Origin: Clostridium_AQ sp900552125
Lineage (GTDB): Bacteria; Bacillota_I; Bacilli_A; Erysipelotrichales; Erysipelotrichaceae
Direction: 5' to 3' (one strand)
DNA length: 64,000 nucleotides
NCBI GenBank assembly: GCA_037892765.1
Contig: JBBKBW010000004.1
Shown here piece after piece: positions 34,767 through 44,900 of this stretch. The notes under the pieces are model-generated. The model was not told the origin of the DNA, did not search any database, and saw only the letters and a list, made by a program, of their open reading frames with translations. Numbering within the stretch: the first letter of the stretch is position 1; the number at the start of each line of letters is the position of its first letter. A program made the position numbers and the translations under genes.

Positions 34767-34816
34767 TTAGGGATTTTCCCTAACAAGCGAATTTGCCCGG
34801 ACAAATTCAGTGCTTG
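34767..34816. other. Candidate origin of transfer (oriT)
   Basis: Two adjacent inverted repeats directly upstream of mobC. TTAGGG (34767-34772) pairs with CCCTAA (34778-34783). CAAGCGAATTTG (34784-34795) pairs with CAAATTC and GCTTG (34802-34808, 34812-34816), with a 3-base bulge. Placement next to mobC-relaxase and the GC-rich loop (CCCGGA) fit a relaxase substrate. The nick position cannot be read from the sequence. Confidence 0.6.
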
Positions 34817-35047
34817 CTAGACGTTGTAGACACTCTCGGAGTGTTCATCTGTACTATCTTTCTTTATAGGTTCGTAGAATCGATCAATGGAAGATTGAAG
34901 CTTATCTTGTTCTTTTTTGAATGCGTAAAGTTGCTTAAGATTGGCGTCGATTTCCGATAATTCTTGTTCAATTCTCTTCTTTTCATTGGTCTTTTTTTCT
35001 TTTTGTTGTTCAAGTTTTGTAATTGTTCTTTTGACTCTTGGATCCAT
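34817..35047 (-). CDS. DUF4315 family protein
   Basis: 76 aa, a single charged coiled coil (TKLEQQKEKKTNEKKRIEQE...), as in DUF4315 proteins that sit upstream of mobC in Tn1549-like elements. It starts 2 bases after the DUF4314 stop. Probable relaxosome or regulatory accessory; no known activity. Its stop abuts the oriT-like repeats. Confidence 0.8.
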   Translation of the reverse strand: MDPRVKRTITKLEQQKEKKTNEKKRIEQELSEIDANLKQLYAFKKEQDKLQSSIDRFYEPIKKDSTDEHSESVYNV

Positions 35048-35049
35048 TT

Positions 35050-35283
35050 TTATCGCTCCATTCCTTTAGATTTGTTTTTTATTTTGGGTTTGATCACCTC
35101 GAATTGGTCTTGTCCTTCAATCAATCCAAGTGATGAACCATTCTCCCATTTCATGTGAATCGTGCCGGCATCATCAACATGATCGACTATACCGATGGTT
35201 CCTGTAGGAACAGGATGGTAAGGGTCATCCATAGAAATGCATTTTATTTTTGTACCTTTTGGGTATTTTTCTTTTAAGTTCAT
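35050..35283 (-). CDS. DUF4314 family protein
   Basis: 77 aa behind GAAAGGAAG. A small SH3-like beta barrel: YPKGTKIKCISMDDPYHPVP, TGTIGIVDHVDDAGTIHMKW, ENGSSLGLI. This is the DUF4314 pattern, constant in these ICEs beside DUF4315. The basic tail (KIKNKSKGMER) may contact nucleic acid. Function unproven. Confidence 0.85.
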   Translation of the reverse strand: MNLKEKYPKGTKIKCISMDDPYHPVPTGTIGIVDHVDDAGTIHMKWENGSSLGLIEGQDQFEVIKPKIKNKSKGMER

Positions 35284-35310
35284 TTGAATCTTCCTTTCTT
35301 GATTTAATAA

Positions 35311-35340
35311 ATAAAAAAGGAAAGACGATTATCTTTCCTT
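35311..35340 (-). terminator. Intrinsic terminator at the end of the DpnD/PcfM gene
   Basis: AAGGAAAGA (35317-35325) and TCTTTCCTT (35332-35340) form a perfect 9-bp stem with a 6-base loop. On the - strand TTTTTTAT follows. The stop codon of the preceding gene lies in the hairpin. Confidence 0.75.
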
Positions 35341-35520
35341 ATCGATTGAACGTTCTTTAATGACGTGGAAATCTGTATCAATGTAGTCTCGCTCATCTAA
35401 AACGATTTCCTCATCTCGATATTTTTGCTTGACTTTTTGTTCAGCTTCGTCACGTGTTTCGGCAGTAACTGTGACTTGTCGTTGTGATGTTTCTGTGATT
35501 TCTACCAAATATTTTTTCAT
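35329..35520 (-). CDS. DpnD/PcfM family protein
   Basis: 63 aa behind AAGGAGG. KKYLVEITETSQRQVTVTAETRDEAEQKV is the typical opening of the DpnD/PcfM family (a small beta-alpha-beta fold). Present at the same place in related conjugative elements. Role not established. Confidence 0.85.
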   Translation of the reverse strand: MKKYLVEITETSQRQVTVTAETRDEAEQKVKQKYRDEEIVLDERDYIDTDFHVIKERSIDKER

Positions 35521-35530
35521 TTTGTCCTCC

Positions 35531-36478
35531 TTATTGAATTCGTATTTGATGATTTTTTACATCAGTTTTTACTAATTGCTCATTAATATCCTTATATTTT
35601 TTTGGACTACAATCCTGTATTTCATATTGTTCATGAAGATGATGATAAATGATTTTGGTTGTATCTTTACCAGCTCTGTCGTTATCTAAATGAAGTTTTA
35701 TTGTACGAATATCATTTTTATTTAGAAAATGATCCAAAGCAACTGGAAGGGTAGAGTTAGTAATTGATTTCCCAATTAAGGTAGCTCCATCAATCGAAAG
35801 ATAATTGTCACGATGGAAAATGCTGTCTTTCCTTTTTTCTAAAGTAAGATAAGAGAGAAGATCGATTGTTGATTCGAATACATGTAAGGTTCGTGAATTG
35901 TTGTTTTTGATTTGAAAACTGTATCTTTTATCACTTCCTGGAACATCTTTTTTGGTAGGCGAATCTGTTGCTCTAAGACAAGCAAATTTAGGAAAATGAT
36001 TTTCATCACGACCAATAAATACGACAGAATGATCTTTATTTGACTCGTATATGAGGTAAGATTGGATACATTCTTTGACGATTTCTTTATCAATCTTTCT
36101 TTCGGTGGTTAGATATTTTTCAATAGTATTATTATTTTCATAAGCCTGTGGAAGTCGAAAACGATAGATACTTTTGGTTTGTTGTTTTACTGGAATTGGC
36201 TCTTTTGTTTGTATGAGGTTTCTTAGATAGAGTGCTGCATCTAGAAATTCCATTCCTTCAACATCAATAAAATAACTAAGGGCAGTTCGTCCTCCTTTGC
36301 TTTGTGCCCACCAGCACCAAAGACCATTTGACATATGAAGAGAACCATGAGTACGGGTTACATAATCATTTCTTCCTTTTCTAACGAGTTCTTCCGGTGC
36401 ATAATTCTTAAAATAAGTAAGAAGATCTAACTCTTTTACTTTAGCTAGATCTTTCTTTGAAATATATCTTTTAGGCAT
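35531..36478 (-). CDS. DUF3991/TOPRIM primase-like protein
   Basis: 315 aa. The ATG at 36478 lies 8 bases inside the preceding gene, behind GTGGTGGTG. Residues ~10-80 are a CHC2-like DNA-binding domain (YVTRTHGSLHMSNGLWCWW, GGRTALSYFI). The DUF3991/TOPRIM part follows, with VFIGRDE, LHVFESTIDLLSYL (TOPRIM Glu) and IKLHLDNDRAGKD (TOPRIM DxD-like). Such proteins are thought to prime replacement-strand synthesis after transfer. Confidence 0.85.
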   Translation of the reverse strand: MPKRYISKKDLAKVKELDLLTYFKNYAPEELVRKGRNDYVTRTHGSLHMSNGLWCWWAQSKGGRTALSYFIDVEGMEFLDAALYLRNLIQTKEPIPVKQQTKSIYRFRLPQAYENNNTIEKYLTTERKIDKEIVKECIQSYLIYESNKDHSVVFIGRDENHFPKFACLRATDSPTKKDVPGSDKRYSFQIKNNNSRTLHVFESTIDLLSYLTLEKRKDSIFHRDNYLSIDGATLIGKSITNSTLPVALDHFLNKNDIRTIKLHLDNDRAGKDTTKIIYHHLHEQYEIQDCSPKKYKDINEQLVKTDVKNHQIRIQ

Positions 36479-36764
36479 ATTCACCACCACTTAAATAACA
36501 ATCGAACAATAAATGAAGGGCATCCATGAATGAAAAATGCTCGACGTATACAAGATAATCCACGGCGCACTTTCCGGAAAGGTTCTTGCTTTTCCACTTC
36601 CATCCTTTCTTATTGATGATCAATCCATCATGAATTGTTGATTTATAAATTCTTCCTTCTTTGATGATGCTGTTGGGTTCAAAATCTTTAAGATAAGTCA
36701 AAGAATCTATCTTTTTGAGAATGGTGGTCTGTTCTGGAGTTATATAAAATTTGATTTTTTTCAA
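36471..36764 (-). CDS. Stand-alone N-terminal domain paralogue of the primase-like protein
   Basis: 97 aa from a TTG behind GAGGAGG. It aligns by eye with residues ~15-85 of the next gene (LTYLKDFEPNSIIKEGRIYK against LLTYFKNYAPEELVRKGRND; AVDYLVYVEHFSFMDALHLL against ALSYFIDVEGMEFLDAALYL). It lacks the TOPRIM half. Translation is coupled (8-base overlap). Either a duplicated DNA-binding domain now used as a separate subunit, or the remnant of a larger gene. Confidence 0.7.
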   Translation of the reverse strand: MKKIKFYITPEQTTILKKIDSLTYLKDFEPNSIIKEGRIYKSTIHDGLIINKKGWKWKSKNLSGKCAVDYLVYVEHFSFMDALHLLFDCYLSGGEYA

Positions 36765-36787
36765 TTTCTTCGCCTCCTCTATAACAT

Positions 36788-36819
36788 AAAAAGAGAGCTA
36801 TTATTTAAGCTCTCTTTTT
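36788..36819. terminator. Bidirectional terminator between the ABC cassette and primase genes
   Basis: AAAAAGAGAGCT (36788-36799) and AGCTCTCTTTTT (36808-36819) are perfectly complementary with an 8-base loop. T-runs occur on both sides, so it can stop transcription from either direction. It lies 45 bases upstream of the primase-paralogue ribosome binding site region. Confidence 0.8.
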
Positions 36820-36850
36820 GTAATATTGATTTTATTTGATAAAGGTTTTA

Positions 36851-37573
36851 TTATTTTAATTCAGTTTTGCGAATTGTTAAGAAACTAGTAATCCCAACAA
36901 TTACAGAAATAATGATAAATAAACAGATAGGATTCCATAGATTTATTCCTGTGGAAGTAAATCCAAATGAACTCTGTGCAAAGGTAATAATATTACGTAA
37001 AATTTTTGTTGGTATGAAGAATCTTACTAAAATCGGAAGTACCAGGATAACTAATAAACCTATAGATATGGCAACAAACATCCATACTCTTTTTCCAAGT
37101 ATATTAGAGAATATGGCAAACATATAAGATATAGTGCATATGGTAAAATACACTAAATATAACCATATCCAACTTATCAATAAAGAATAATTTGTACCAT
37201 ATAAGCCAGAAAACATCGTGAAGTAATCGCTAGAAATAGAGTGAAGAAAAGCTCCAATTAGTGTGTCAATTAAAGACATAATACATGCAGTTACAGCGAA
37301 TAGTAGAATATTAGCAATAAAAATGTATTTTCGAGGATAACCATTTTGTATTAGCATTTTAAAATCTTCGATAAATCCTAATGCACCAAAAATACCAAGG
37401 AAGATCATTGAACTGAGTTCAACAGCATTAGTATAAGAGTGATCTAGATTTCCATTTGCAAGATAACTCAAGATAAAAGTGATACAAACTATTGAATAAA
37501 GGATGGTATAAAATATACAAATTGGCTTTATGGAAGTAAAGATTTCAAATTTAAGCATTGGCCATTTTTTCAT
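36851..37573 (-). CDS. ABC transporter permease, six membrane helices
   Basis: 240 aa. I use the ATG at 37573, with AAAGGAG nine bases upstream, just after the ATPase stop. About six membrane helices, e.g. FYTILYSIVCITFILSYL, LLFAVTACIMSLIDTLIGAF and a C-terminal ICLFIIISVIVGITSFL. It is of the ABC-2-like type seen in GntR/YtrA-controlled exporters. Substrate unknown; peptides, antibiotics or lipids are usual for the type. Confidence 0.82.
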   Translation of the reverse strand: MKKWPMLKFEIFTSIKPICIFYTILYSIVCITFILSYLANGNLDHSYTNAVELSSMIFLGIFGALGFIEDFKMLIQNGYPRKYIFIANILLFAVTACIMSLIDTLIGAFLHSISSDYFTMFSGLYGTNYSLLISWIWLYLVYFTICTISYMFAIFSNILGKRVWMFVAISIGLLVILVLPILVRFFIPTKILRNIITFAQSSFGFTSTGINLWNPICLFIIISVIVGITSFLTIRKTELK

Positions 37574-37574
37574 T

Positions 37575-38432
37575 TCACTCAACTCCTTTCTCTGTTAATT
37601 TAACAAACAATTTCTGTAGATTTAATGAAGAAAATTGTAAACGATCATTATTGATTTGCTCTTTTTCACCTAAAATATACGCTATCTTTAGGCTTCCCAA
37701 ATTGTCGACATCTATGACATTTTTGTCCTTACAATATGAATCAATATCTTTTACTGTTCCAGCAACAGAATAACCTTTTGTTAACAAGGACTCTACAGAT
37801 TCTTGTAACAATATCTTTCCTTTGTCGATGATTACGATTTCTTCAATTAAATTAGCAACTTCCTCGATTAAATGAGTTGCAATGATAATTGTTCTTGGGT
37901 TGTTTGCATAATCTTGTAGTAGTAATCGATAGAATAATTCACGATGATTCGCATCTAGTCCTAAAACTGGTTCATCAAAAATAACATAAGGAGTCTGCAA
38001 GGCTAAGGCAACCGTTAGTTTAAAGATGGAACGATATCCTGTAGATAACATTTGAAATTTCCTATTTACATCCAAATTGAACATATCTGCGATCTCATAA
38101 GCTTTATCAATGTCAAAGTTTTGATAAAACTCCTTGCACCAACCGAATATTTCTTTGACTTTTAAGTTAGCCCATAAATCTCTTTCACTCATGCAGTGAA
38201 TAAGCTCATGCATTGCAATGTTCTCTTTTGCGGGCATTCCATTTATCGTAATGCTTCCTTCACTTGCGAAAATACGATTTGAAATGATATTAATTAATGT
38301 TGATTTTCCAGCACCATTTCTTCCTAATAATCCATATATTTTACCAAATTCAAAAGTAAGTGACACATCGTCTAATGCAACTACATTTTTTTTATACTTT
38401 TTTGTAATATGATTAATCTGAATTGCTTGCAT
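37575..38432 (-). CDS. ABC transporter ATP-binding protein
   Basis: 285 aa. Of three in-frame ATGs I take the one at 38432, eight bases after AAAGGGG. Walker A LLGRNGAGKST, Walker B YVIFDEPVLGLDA and H-loop IIIATH are intact. The signature is LSTGYRS instead of LSGGQ, as in several YtrB-like ATPases. The start overlaps the GntR gene by ~20 bases, so regulator, ATPase and permease form one coupled unit. Confidence 0.9.
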   Translation of the reverse strand: MQAIQINHITKKYKKNVVALDDVSLTFEFGKIYGLLGRNGAGKSTLINIISNRIFASEGSITINGMPAKENIAMHELIHCMSERDLWANLKVKEIFGWCKEFYQNFDIDKAYEIADMFNLDVNRKFQMLSTGYRSIFKLTVALALQTPYVIFDEPVLGLDANHRELFYRLLLQDYANNPRTIIIATHLIEEVANLIEEIVIIDKGKILLQESVESLLTKGYSVAGTVKDIDSYCKDKNVIDVDNLGSLKIAYILGEKEQINNDRLQFSSLNLQKLFVKLTEKGVE

Positions 38433-38796
38433 CTCCATAGCCCCTTTCAATCATTGAAATTATTTCTGTCTTAGACATATGCAGTTTATTTGCTTCTTCT
38501 ATAAGTGTGGCAATAAACTGATCATAAAATTGATTTTGTCTTTTCTGACGAATTTTCTTAACTGCATTTTCTTTGACAAACATTCCTAAACCTCTTTTCT
38601 TATAGATGATTTCTTCATCAACAAGTAAATTCATTCCTTTTAAAACGGTATGCGGATTAATATTCAATAGAGCTGATATCTCATTTGTTGAAGGGATTTT
38701 TGTTTCCTCTGGATATACTCCAGTGAATATAGAATCCTCTAGTTGTTCTGCAATCTGAATGAATATAGGTTTTTCCGAATTTGGATTTACGTTCAC
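38413..38796 (-). CDS. GntR family (YtrA-type) regulator
   Basis: 127 aa from a GTG behind AAAGGGGTG. Winged helix at ~10-75 (PIFIQIAEQLEDSIFTGVYPEETKIPS, positions ~10-36; ISALLNINPHTVLKGMNLL), then a short dimerisation tail: the YtrA subfamily, which represses adjacent ABC exporters. A near-perfect palindrome sits between its promoter and GTG, fitting autorepression. Confidence 0.9.
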   Translation of the reverse strand: MNVNPNSEKPIFIQIAEQLEDSIFTGVYPEETKIPSTNEISALLNINPHTVLKGMNLLVDEEIIYKKRGLGMFVKENAVKKIRQKRQNQFYDQFIATLIEEANKLHMSKTEIISMIERGYGDASNSD

Positions 38797-38817
38797 TATA
38801 TCACCCCTTTGTTATTT

Positions 38818-38841
38818 AGTTAGTTACTCAAGTAACAAACT
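38818..38841. promoter_or_regulatory. Palindromic operator of the GntR-ABC unit
   Basis: A 24-bp dyad, AGTT-A-GTTACT-CA-AGTAAC-A-AACT, with only the two arm-joining positions and the centre off symmetry. It lies just downstream of the predicted transcription start, where a YtrA-type repressor would block initiation or elongation. Confidence 0.65.
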
Positions 38842-38854
38842 ACCTTACATCTAT

Positions 38855-38883
38855 AATATATGCTTTTTGTGGAATGTTGTCAA
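38855..38883 (-). promoter_or_regulatory. Promoter of the GntR-ABC unit
   Basis: On the - strand a perfect TTGACA (38883-38878) and TATATT (38860-38855) with a 17-base spacer. It sits after the end of the large helicase gene, so this cassette has its own strong promoter. Confidence 0.7.
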
Positions 38884-38972
38884 TAAGTAATTTTTAATAT
38901 GTCAGGCTTAGGATAAGTTAGATTAATTTCATATACGTTTTGATTAACATTTGAAAGAGAGTTATAACTGTA

Positions 38973-41900
38973 TTATCTGCAATGTTTATTTTTGGTTGAT
39001 ACATCATGTTCAGGGTCATCATCTAAAGTCAGACCTTCCATCTCATCTTTATTTCCTATATCCAGTTCCTTATTTAATTCCGATAGACGATTGCTTTTTT
39101 CTTGAAGTTCGTCTTCTTTATCAAAAGGACGTTTGACTTCTTCTTTTGCGTTTTCAAATTGGTTCAGTGTGTTTTCTAAAAGATTCTTTTCGATTTCAAG
39201 CTTTTTAGATAAGCCATTGATTACATTATCTAGACGGGTAATATTTCCAAAAACATCACTACCAAGTTCAACTTTATGTGCGAGATTCTTCATCAAAAAT
39301 ATCGTATGAATTTGATAGAACGAATCATAGGAAGCTAGCATTGTAAAACCTCGATATTCACCGATGTTTTGTTGCATTGAATCTTTAATTGATTTGCATG
39401 TAATCAATAACGCTTTACCTGCAGTTTCTTTATCTTCATATCGTTTACCTTTGATCATCATTCCATCAAATTCCGTTACTTCTGGTGTCTCTTTAATATC
39501 TTTTTCATAGGAAGCAATACGTTCTTTTAATGTGGAAATCTTGCTTGGATAGTATTTGATGATCTTATCTTCCAGATCATATTTCTCACTAAGATAGTTT
39601 GCTTTGGCTAGTTTTAATTTATTGACCTGTATATCAAGATCCATCTTTTCCTTGATTTTTGGATTACCACTTGCTAGTGCTTTGATCTCTGCATAGCTCA
39701 AGGAAGCTTCATCAATATCTTCAGCAGAGCGAACCGGAGATTTGCTCGTCATGATCTGTGAAATGAATTTTTGCTTGTTCTCCACAAGCTGATAGAGATA
39801 CGCATCAAATGTTTGTTCAGTGACATAGCGATAGATATCGACATCTTTGTTCGTGTTTCCTTGACGAATGATTCTTCCAGCACGTTGTTCCAGATCACTA
39901 GGACGCCATGGACAATCTAGGTCATGAGAAGCGATCAGTAGGTCTTGTACATTGGTTCCTGCTCCCATCTTCTGTGTCGAACCTAAAAGAATTCGTACCT
40001 TTCCTTCACGGACCTTAGAAAAAAGTTCCTTCTTTTTTGCGTCGGTTGCTGCATCGTGGATGTAAGCAATCTCGCTAGAAGGAACTCCTCTATTGATCAG
40101 TTTTTGAAAGATATCGTCATAAACATTCATGAACGAAACCGATTCATTTTGTTCGATTTGTTCAAGAAAGGCTTTGGATGTTTTAGATGGGGTGGACATA
40201 TCACAGAAGATAAGTTGCGTTGATTTTTTATCTTTTGTTTCTTCATAGATGCGTAAGACATTATCGATACAAGCATTGACTTTTCCGTGTGGATAATCAT
40301 CGAGGGAAGGATCGACAAGACGTTGATCTAAAGCTAGTTTTCTTCCATCGTTGGTGATCTTTAACATGTTATCTTCGGTTGGATCGACATTACCATCACG
40401 AACATTTTGTGCACGTTGAGCAAGTTCGGCTACAATTTCTTTTTGTTCCTCACTTGGTTTCACAGCGACATTCTGATAATGAGCATTTGGTGTAGGAAGA
40501 TTCAACATATCTGCGGTCTTGATGTCGGCAACTTCTTTGAACATAGAAATCAGTTCCGGAAGATTGAAGAATCGGGCAAATCTTGTCTTCATACGATACC
40601 CAGTACCTTCAGGAGCTAGCTCGATTGCACTGACTGTCTCACCAAATGTAGAAGCCCAGCTATCGAAATGCTCCAATCCATGTTGCTTCAATGTTCCATA
40701 TTGAAGGTATCGTTGTATCGTATACATCTCGGTCATGGAATTGCTGATGGGTGTTCCGGTCGCAAACACGACACCTTTTCCACCGGTGATTTCATCAAGA
40801 TATTGGCATTTCATGAACATATCGGATGATTTTTGTGCTTCGGTCTGTGATAGTCCAGCTACATTTCTCATCTTTGTGTATAGGAATAAGTTTTTGTAGT
40901 TATGACTCTCATCGACAAACAAACGATCAACTCCAAGTTCTTCAAAGGAAATGACATCGTCTTTTCTTTCATCGCTGTTGAGTTTTTCTAAACGTTTTTT
41001 TAGTCCTTTTTTGGTTTTTTCCATTTGTTTGATCGAATATCCTTCGCCATTGTTTCTGCGTAATTCCTGAATACCGAGTGTAATGCTTTCAATCTGGTCT
41101 TCGATAAGTTTACGTTGTCTTTCCACGGAAACGGGGATCTTTTCAAATTGACTGTGCCCAATGATGACAGCATCCCATTCACCCGTGGCAATGCGAGAAC
41201 AGAAGGTCTTTCGTTTGCTTTTCTCAAAGTCTTGCTTTCTTGCGACCAAGATATTGGCACTAGGATATAGCTGAAGAAATTCAGAACCCCATTGCTCGAT
41301 CAAATGATTTGGCACAACAAACATGGATTTTTGTGCTAATCCTAGACGTTTCAATTCCATACAAGCCGCTGTCATTTCGAAAGTCTTGCCTGCACCTACC
41401 ACGTGTGCAAGCAAAGTGTTTCCACCGTATAAGATATGGGCGATTGCATCTTTTTGATGCTTTCGTAATGAAATCTCACTGTTCATATTTGGAAAATCAA
41501 GATGATCACCATTATATTCACGAGGGCGTATTGAATTAAATAGCTCATTATATCTCTTAACAAGATGTTCTCTACGTTCAAAATCCTTCCATATCCAGTT
41601 TGTAAAAGCTTCTTTGATTGAATCCTGTTTCTGTTGTGCAATCATCGTTTCTTTCTTGTTTAGAACAGCAACTTTTTTTCCATCTTCGTCATATTCATAA
41701 TCAAAGATCTTGGTTGCTTTTAGATTCAGACAGTCTTCGATCAATCGATACGCATTGGCTCTATGTGTTCCGTAGGTCTTTTCTGCTTTAGCATTTCCTC
41801 TATCCCAGTTCTTGTTGGATATGTTCCATTCGGCCGTTACGGAAGAATAAGATACCTGAATCCTTTCTTGGATAAATGGGGAAGGGGAAAGAATCTCAAC

Positions 41901-44900
41901 AAGAAAATCATGATAAATTTCCGGTTCTATCCATGTGGCTCCGATGCGAACTTCAATTTCTGAAGCAGTTAGATCTTGTGGCATAGCTTGTTTTAAAGCT
42001 TCTACATTTTCCTTATAGCTTGGATCCATTTCGGCAGAAAGGGAGGCTATCTTTAATTTCTCACGTACATTACCACTTAGGTATTCATCCGCAGTTACAT
42101 AGACATCTTCTTCATCATCGATGTGAGGAATTTTATAGATGACACCTTTAAGATCATGGATCATCTTCTCTTTATCAAAACCCGTTAACTGATGCATATA
42201 ATCAAAATCGATTTGTCCTTTCTCCGAAAGAGATAACATCAAGGCTTCGTTAGAAGTTTCTGCTTTTTCAACGACGACATGTTTACGGATCGTTCTTTTT
42301 GTAAACATGTCTGCTTTCGATCTTAATGTTCCATCTTCATTGATGTTCTCTAAGGAACAAAGCAGATAGTAGGCACTGTCTTCTCTAAAAGCTAAACTAT
42401 TGCCACGAGAGTTGATCAATCCATATTTTTCTGTAAAGGTATCATAAAGATCGTTTAGCTTTTGTTGCTTTTCTAGGATGATCTTTTCATCATAGTCATC
42501 TTTTTGGTATTCAATCAGTTCACGTACACAGTCTCGTATTTCTATCATCCCAATGACTCGATTTTTAGCGGTCTGTGATAGTTCGATCTTGCTCATGATA
42601 CTGTTTTCTCTAAAGTAGATATCTCCATCAATCATCGTGTAACTGAAGTTTCTGACCATTGGATCAGCAGGTATCGTAACGATGGTATCCTCTGGTTCAT
42701 CAATCACGGATTCATCTAAGACCATTTCATCAATTTGCCCATGGATGTGCGTGATTGCTTCTTCCAATGATTGTTTGAGTGGAATATCTTCAAATGGGAT
42801 GACAGTTAGATCATCACGACCATACATGGATTTTGCCATTTCAAAATGACCAAGCACCATCTCAGGATGTTCGTGAAAGTAGGTGTTGTATATTCGTCCA
42901 TTTTCGTCGGTCTGTGTATAAAGCCACGGAGCGTCATTGACCATTTGTCTTTCTCGCTTTTTTAGGATCAGGATATCACTGACAGCTTTGGTATTGGCAC
43001 TTTCACTGAAGGTATCATTGGGAAGACGGATTGCTCCTAGTAATTCACAACGTTCATTGATATATTTACGGACCGATGAATTGGCTTTATCCATCGTATA
43101 TTTCGAAGTGACAAAAAGGATCAAACCACCAGGACGAATCTTGTCGATGGTCTTTGCAAAGAAATAATCATGAATATTGAAGTTCAAACGATCATATCGT
43201 TTGTCCGATACTTTAAATTGTCCAAATGGAACGTTACCGATTGCAATGTCAAAGAAATTATCAGGCAAAGAAGTCTTTTCATAGCCTTCGACAGCAATGT
43301 TAGCTTTCTGGTAAAGCTGTTTTGCGATTCGTCCCGTAATGGAATCCAGTTCAATTCCATATAGTTTAGAGGATTCCATAGAAGCAGGAAGTTTTCCTAA
43401 GAAGTTTCCAGTACCACAAGCTGGTTCTAGGATATTTCCATGATGAAATCCGAATCGTTCGATGATGGAATAGATGCTTTCTATCACGACCGGTGGTGTA
43501 TAGAATGCCGTTAGGGTCGATTCTCTAGCCGCATTGTATTCTTCCTCGTTTAATAAGGTCTTGAGTTCATGATATTCATTAGACCAGTTTGATTTTGATT
43601 CGTCAAAGGCTTCGGATAGACCACCCCAGCCAACGTATTTCGCAAGGATATCCTGTTCTTCCTTCGTTGCAAATCTTCCTTCTTCTTCCAAAGAAAAAAG
43701 CAACCTGATGGCTGCTATATTGTTTCGATATCTTTCTTTCGGAGTCCCTGCACCAAGATGCTCATCTAAGATTTGATAATTGATCTTCTCTTGAGGTAGG
43801 GGAGTTTCATCTTGTTGTTCTTGTGAAATAGAAGGATTGTTAGTATAGATGATGTTGTGATCCTTGTCATAATCGTAGAAATAAACACCAATCTTTGTTT
43901 CATCTTTGTATATCTGTTCAGACTCAATATAATATCCTTTTTGTTTGATATTTCCTAGCCATTGGATTGCATAATCATAGAGTTCCGTTTCAAATTCTGG
44001 GTCCGTACCATTATGCAGATCATATTCTAGACCAACGATCGGATTGTTGAAATAGAAAGGAACGATTTTATTGTTTTCAATATCAAATTCAAATTGCATG
44101 TGTGGATCCATGACCTCACGACCTTCAATCTCATAGACATGGTACATATCGATGATATTTGTTTCCTGATCAAAAGCGATAACAAAAGTATGATCTCTAT
44201 CGTTTCCTGTTTCATAAGATAGATAAGGACTTGTTCCATTGATAAGCCCAGGAGCAATATCCTTGAAACGTTCATATAATCGTTCCTGTTTATCTTCACT
44301 TATAATAGTTTCTTGAACGGTATCCGCAGGTGCTTCTATTTCGACTAGAAGACTATCATTTAATGGATTTTCTTTTAAAAGGGATATGAATTCCTGTCGG
44401 CTCATGTAGTCAATGAATAAAGGAAAATTCTTATTTTGAATGGCAATATCTTGTCCATCTTCAAGAATGGTATATTCATCAACACCTTTATAAACAGTAT
44501 CACCGACTTTCCATCTGTATTCCTTGATGGTTTCTCTTTTTTCTTCTAAATCTACCTCTTGCACAGGAGACATAGCGCTGGAATCTGAAAGTTGTTTACG
44601 TTCATATTCCAGTTCACGATTCATCTGTTCCTGCAAAAAAGTAGGGTAGTATTCTTTTTCTTTTGGTGAAAGATAACGGTCTAACTGAACAAGTTCATTG
44701 ATTCGTTTTGCGACTTTCTTCCAGTTAAGCGTGACTGAGATTTCCGTTTCTCCGATCTGTCTTGAACGAGATAATTCGATACCTTTTGCATCATAATTCA
44801 TATCGATAAGTCCAAAAGCTGGATGAGATCCACCAATTCCATATTCATGTTTGAGAAACTCTGCATTTTTATCATTTGATTCATGACGGAGCATTTGTTG

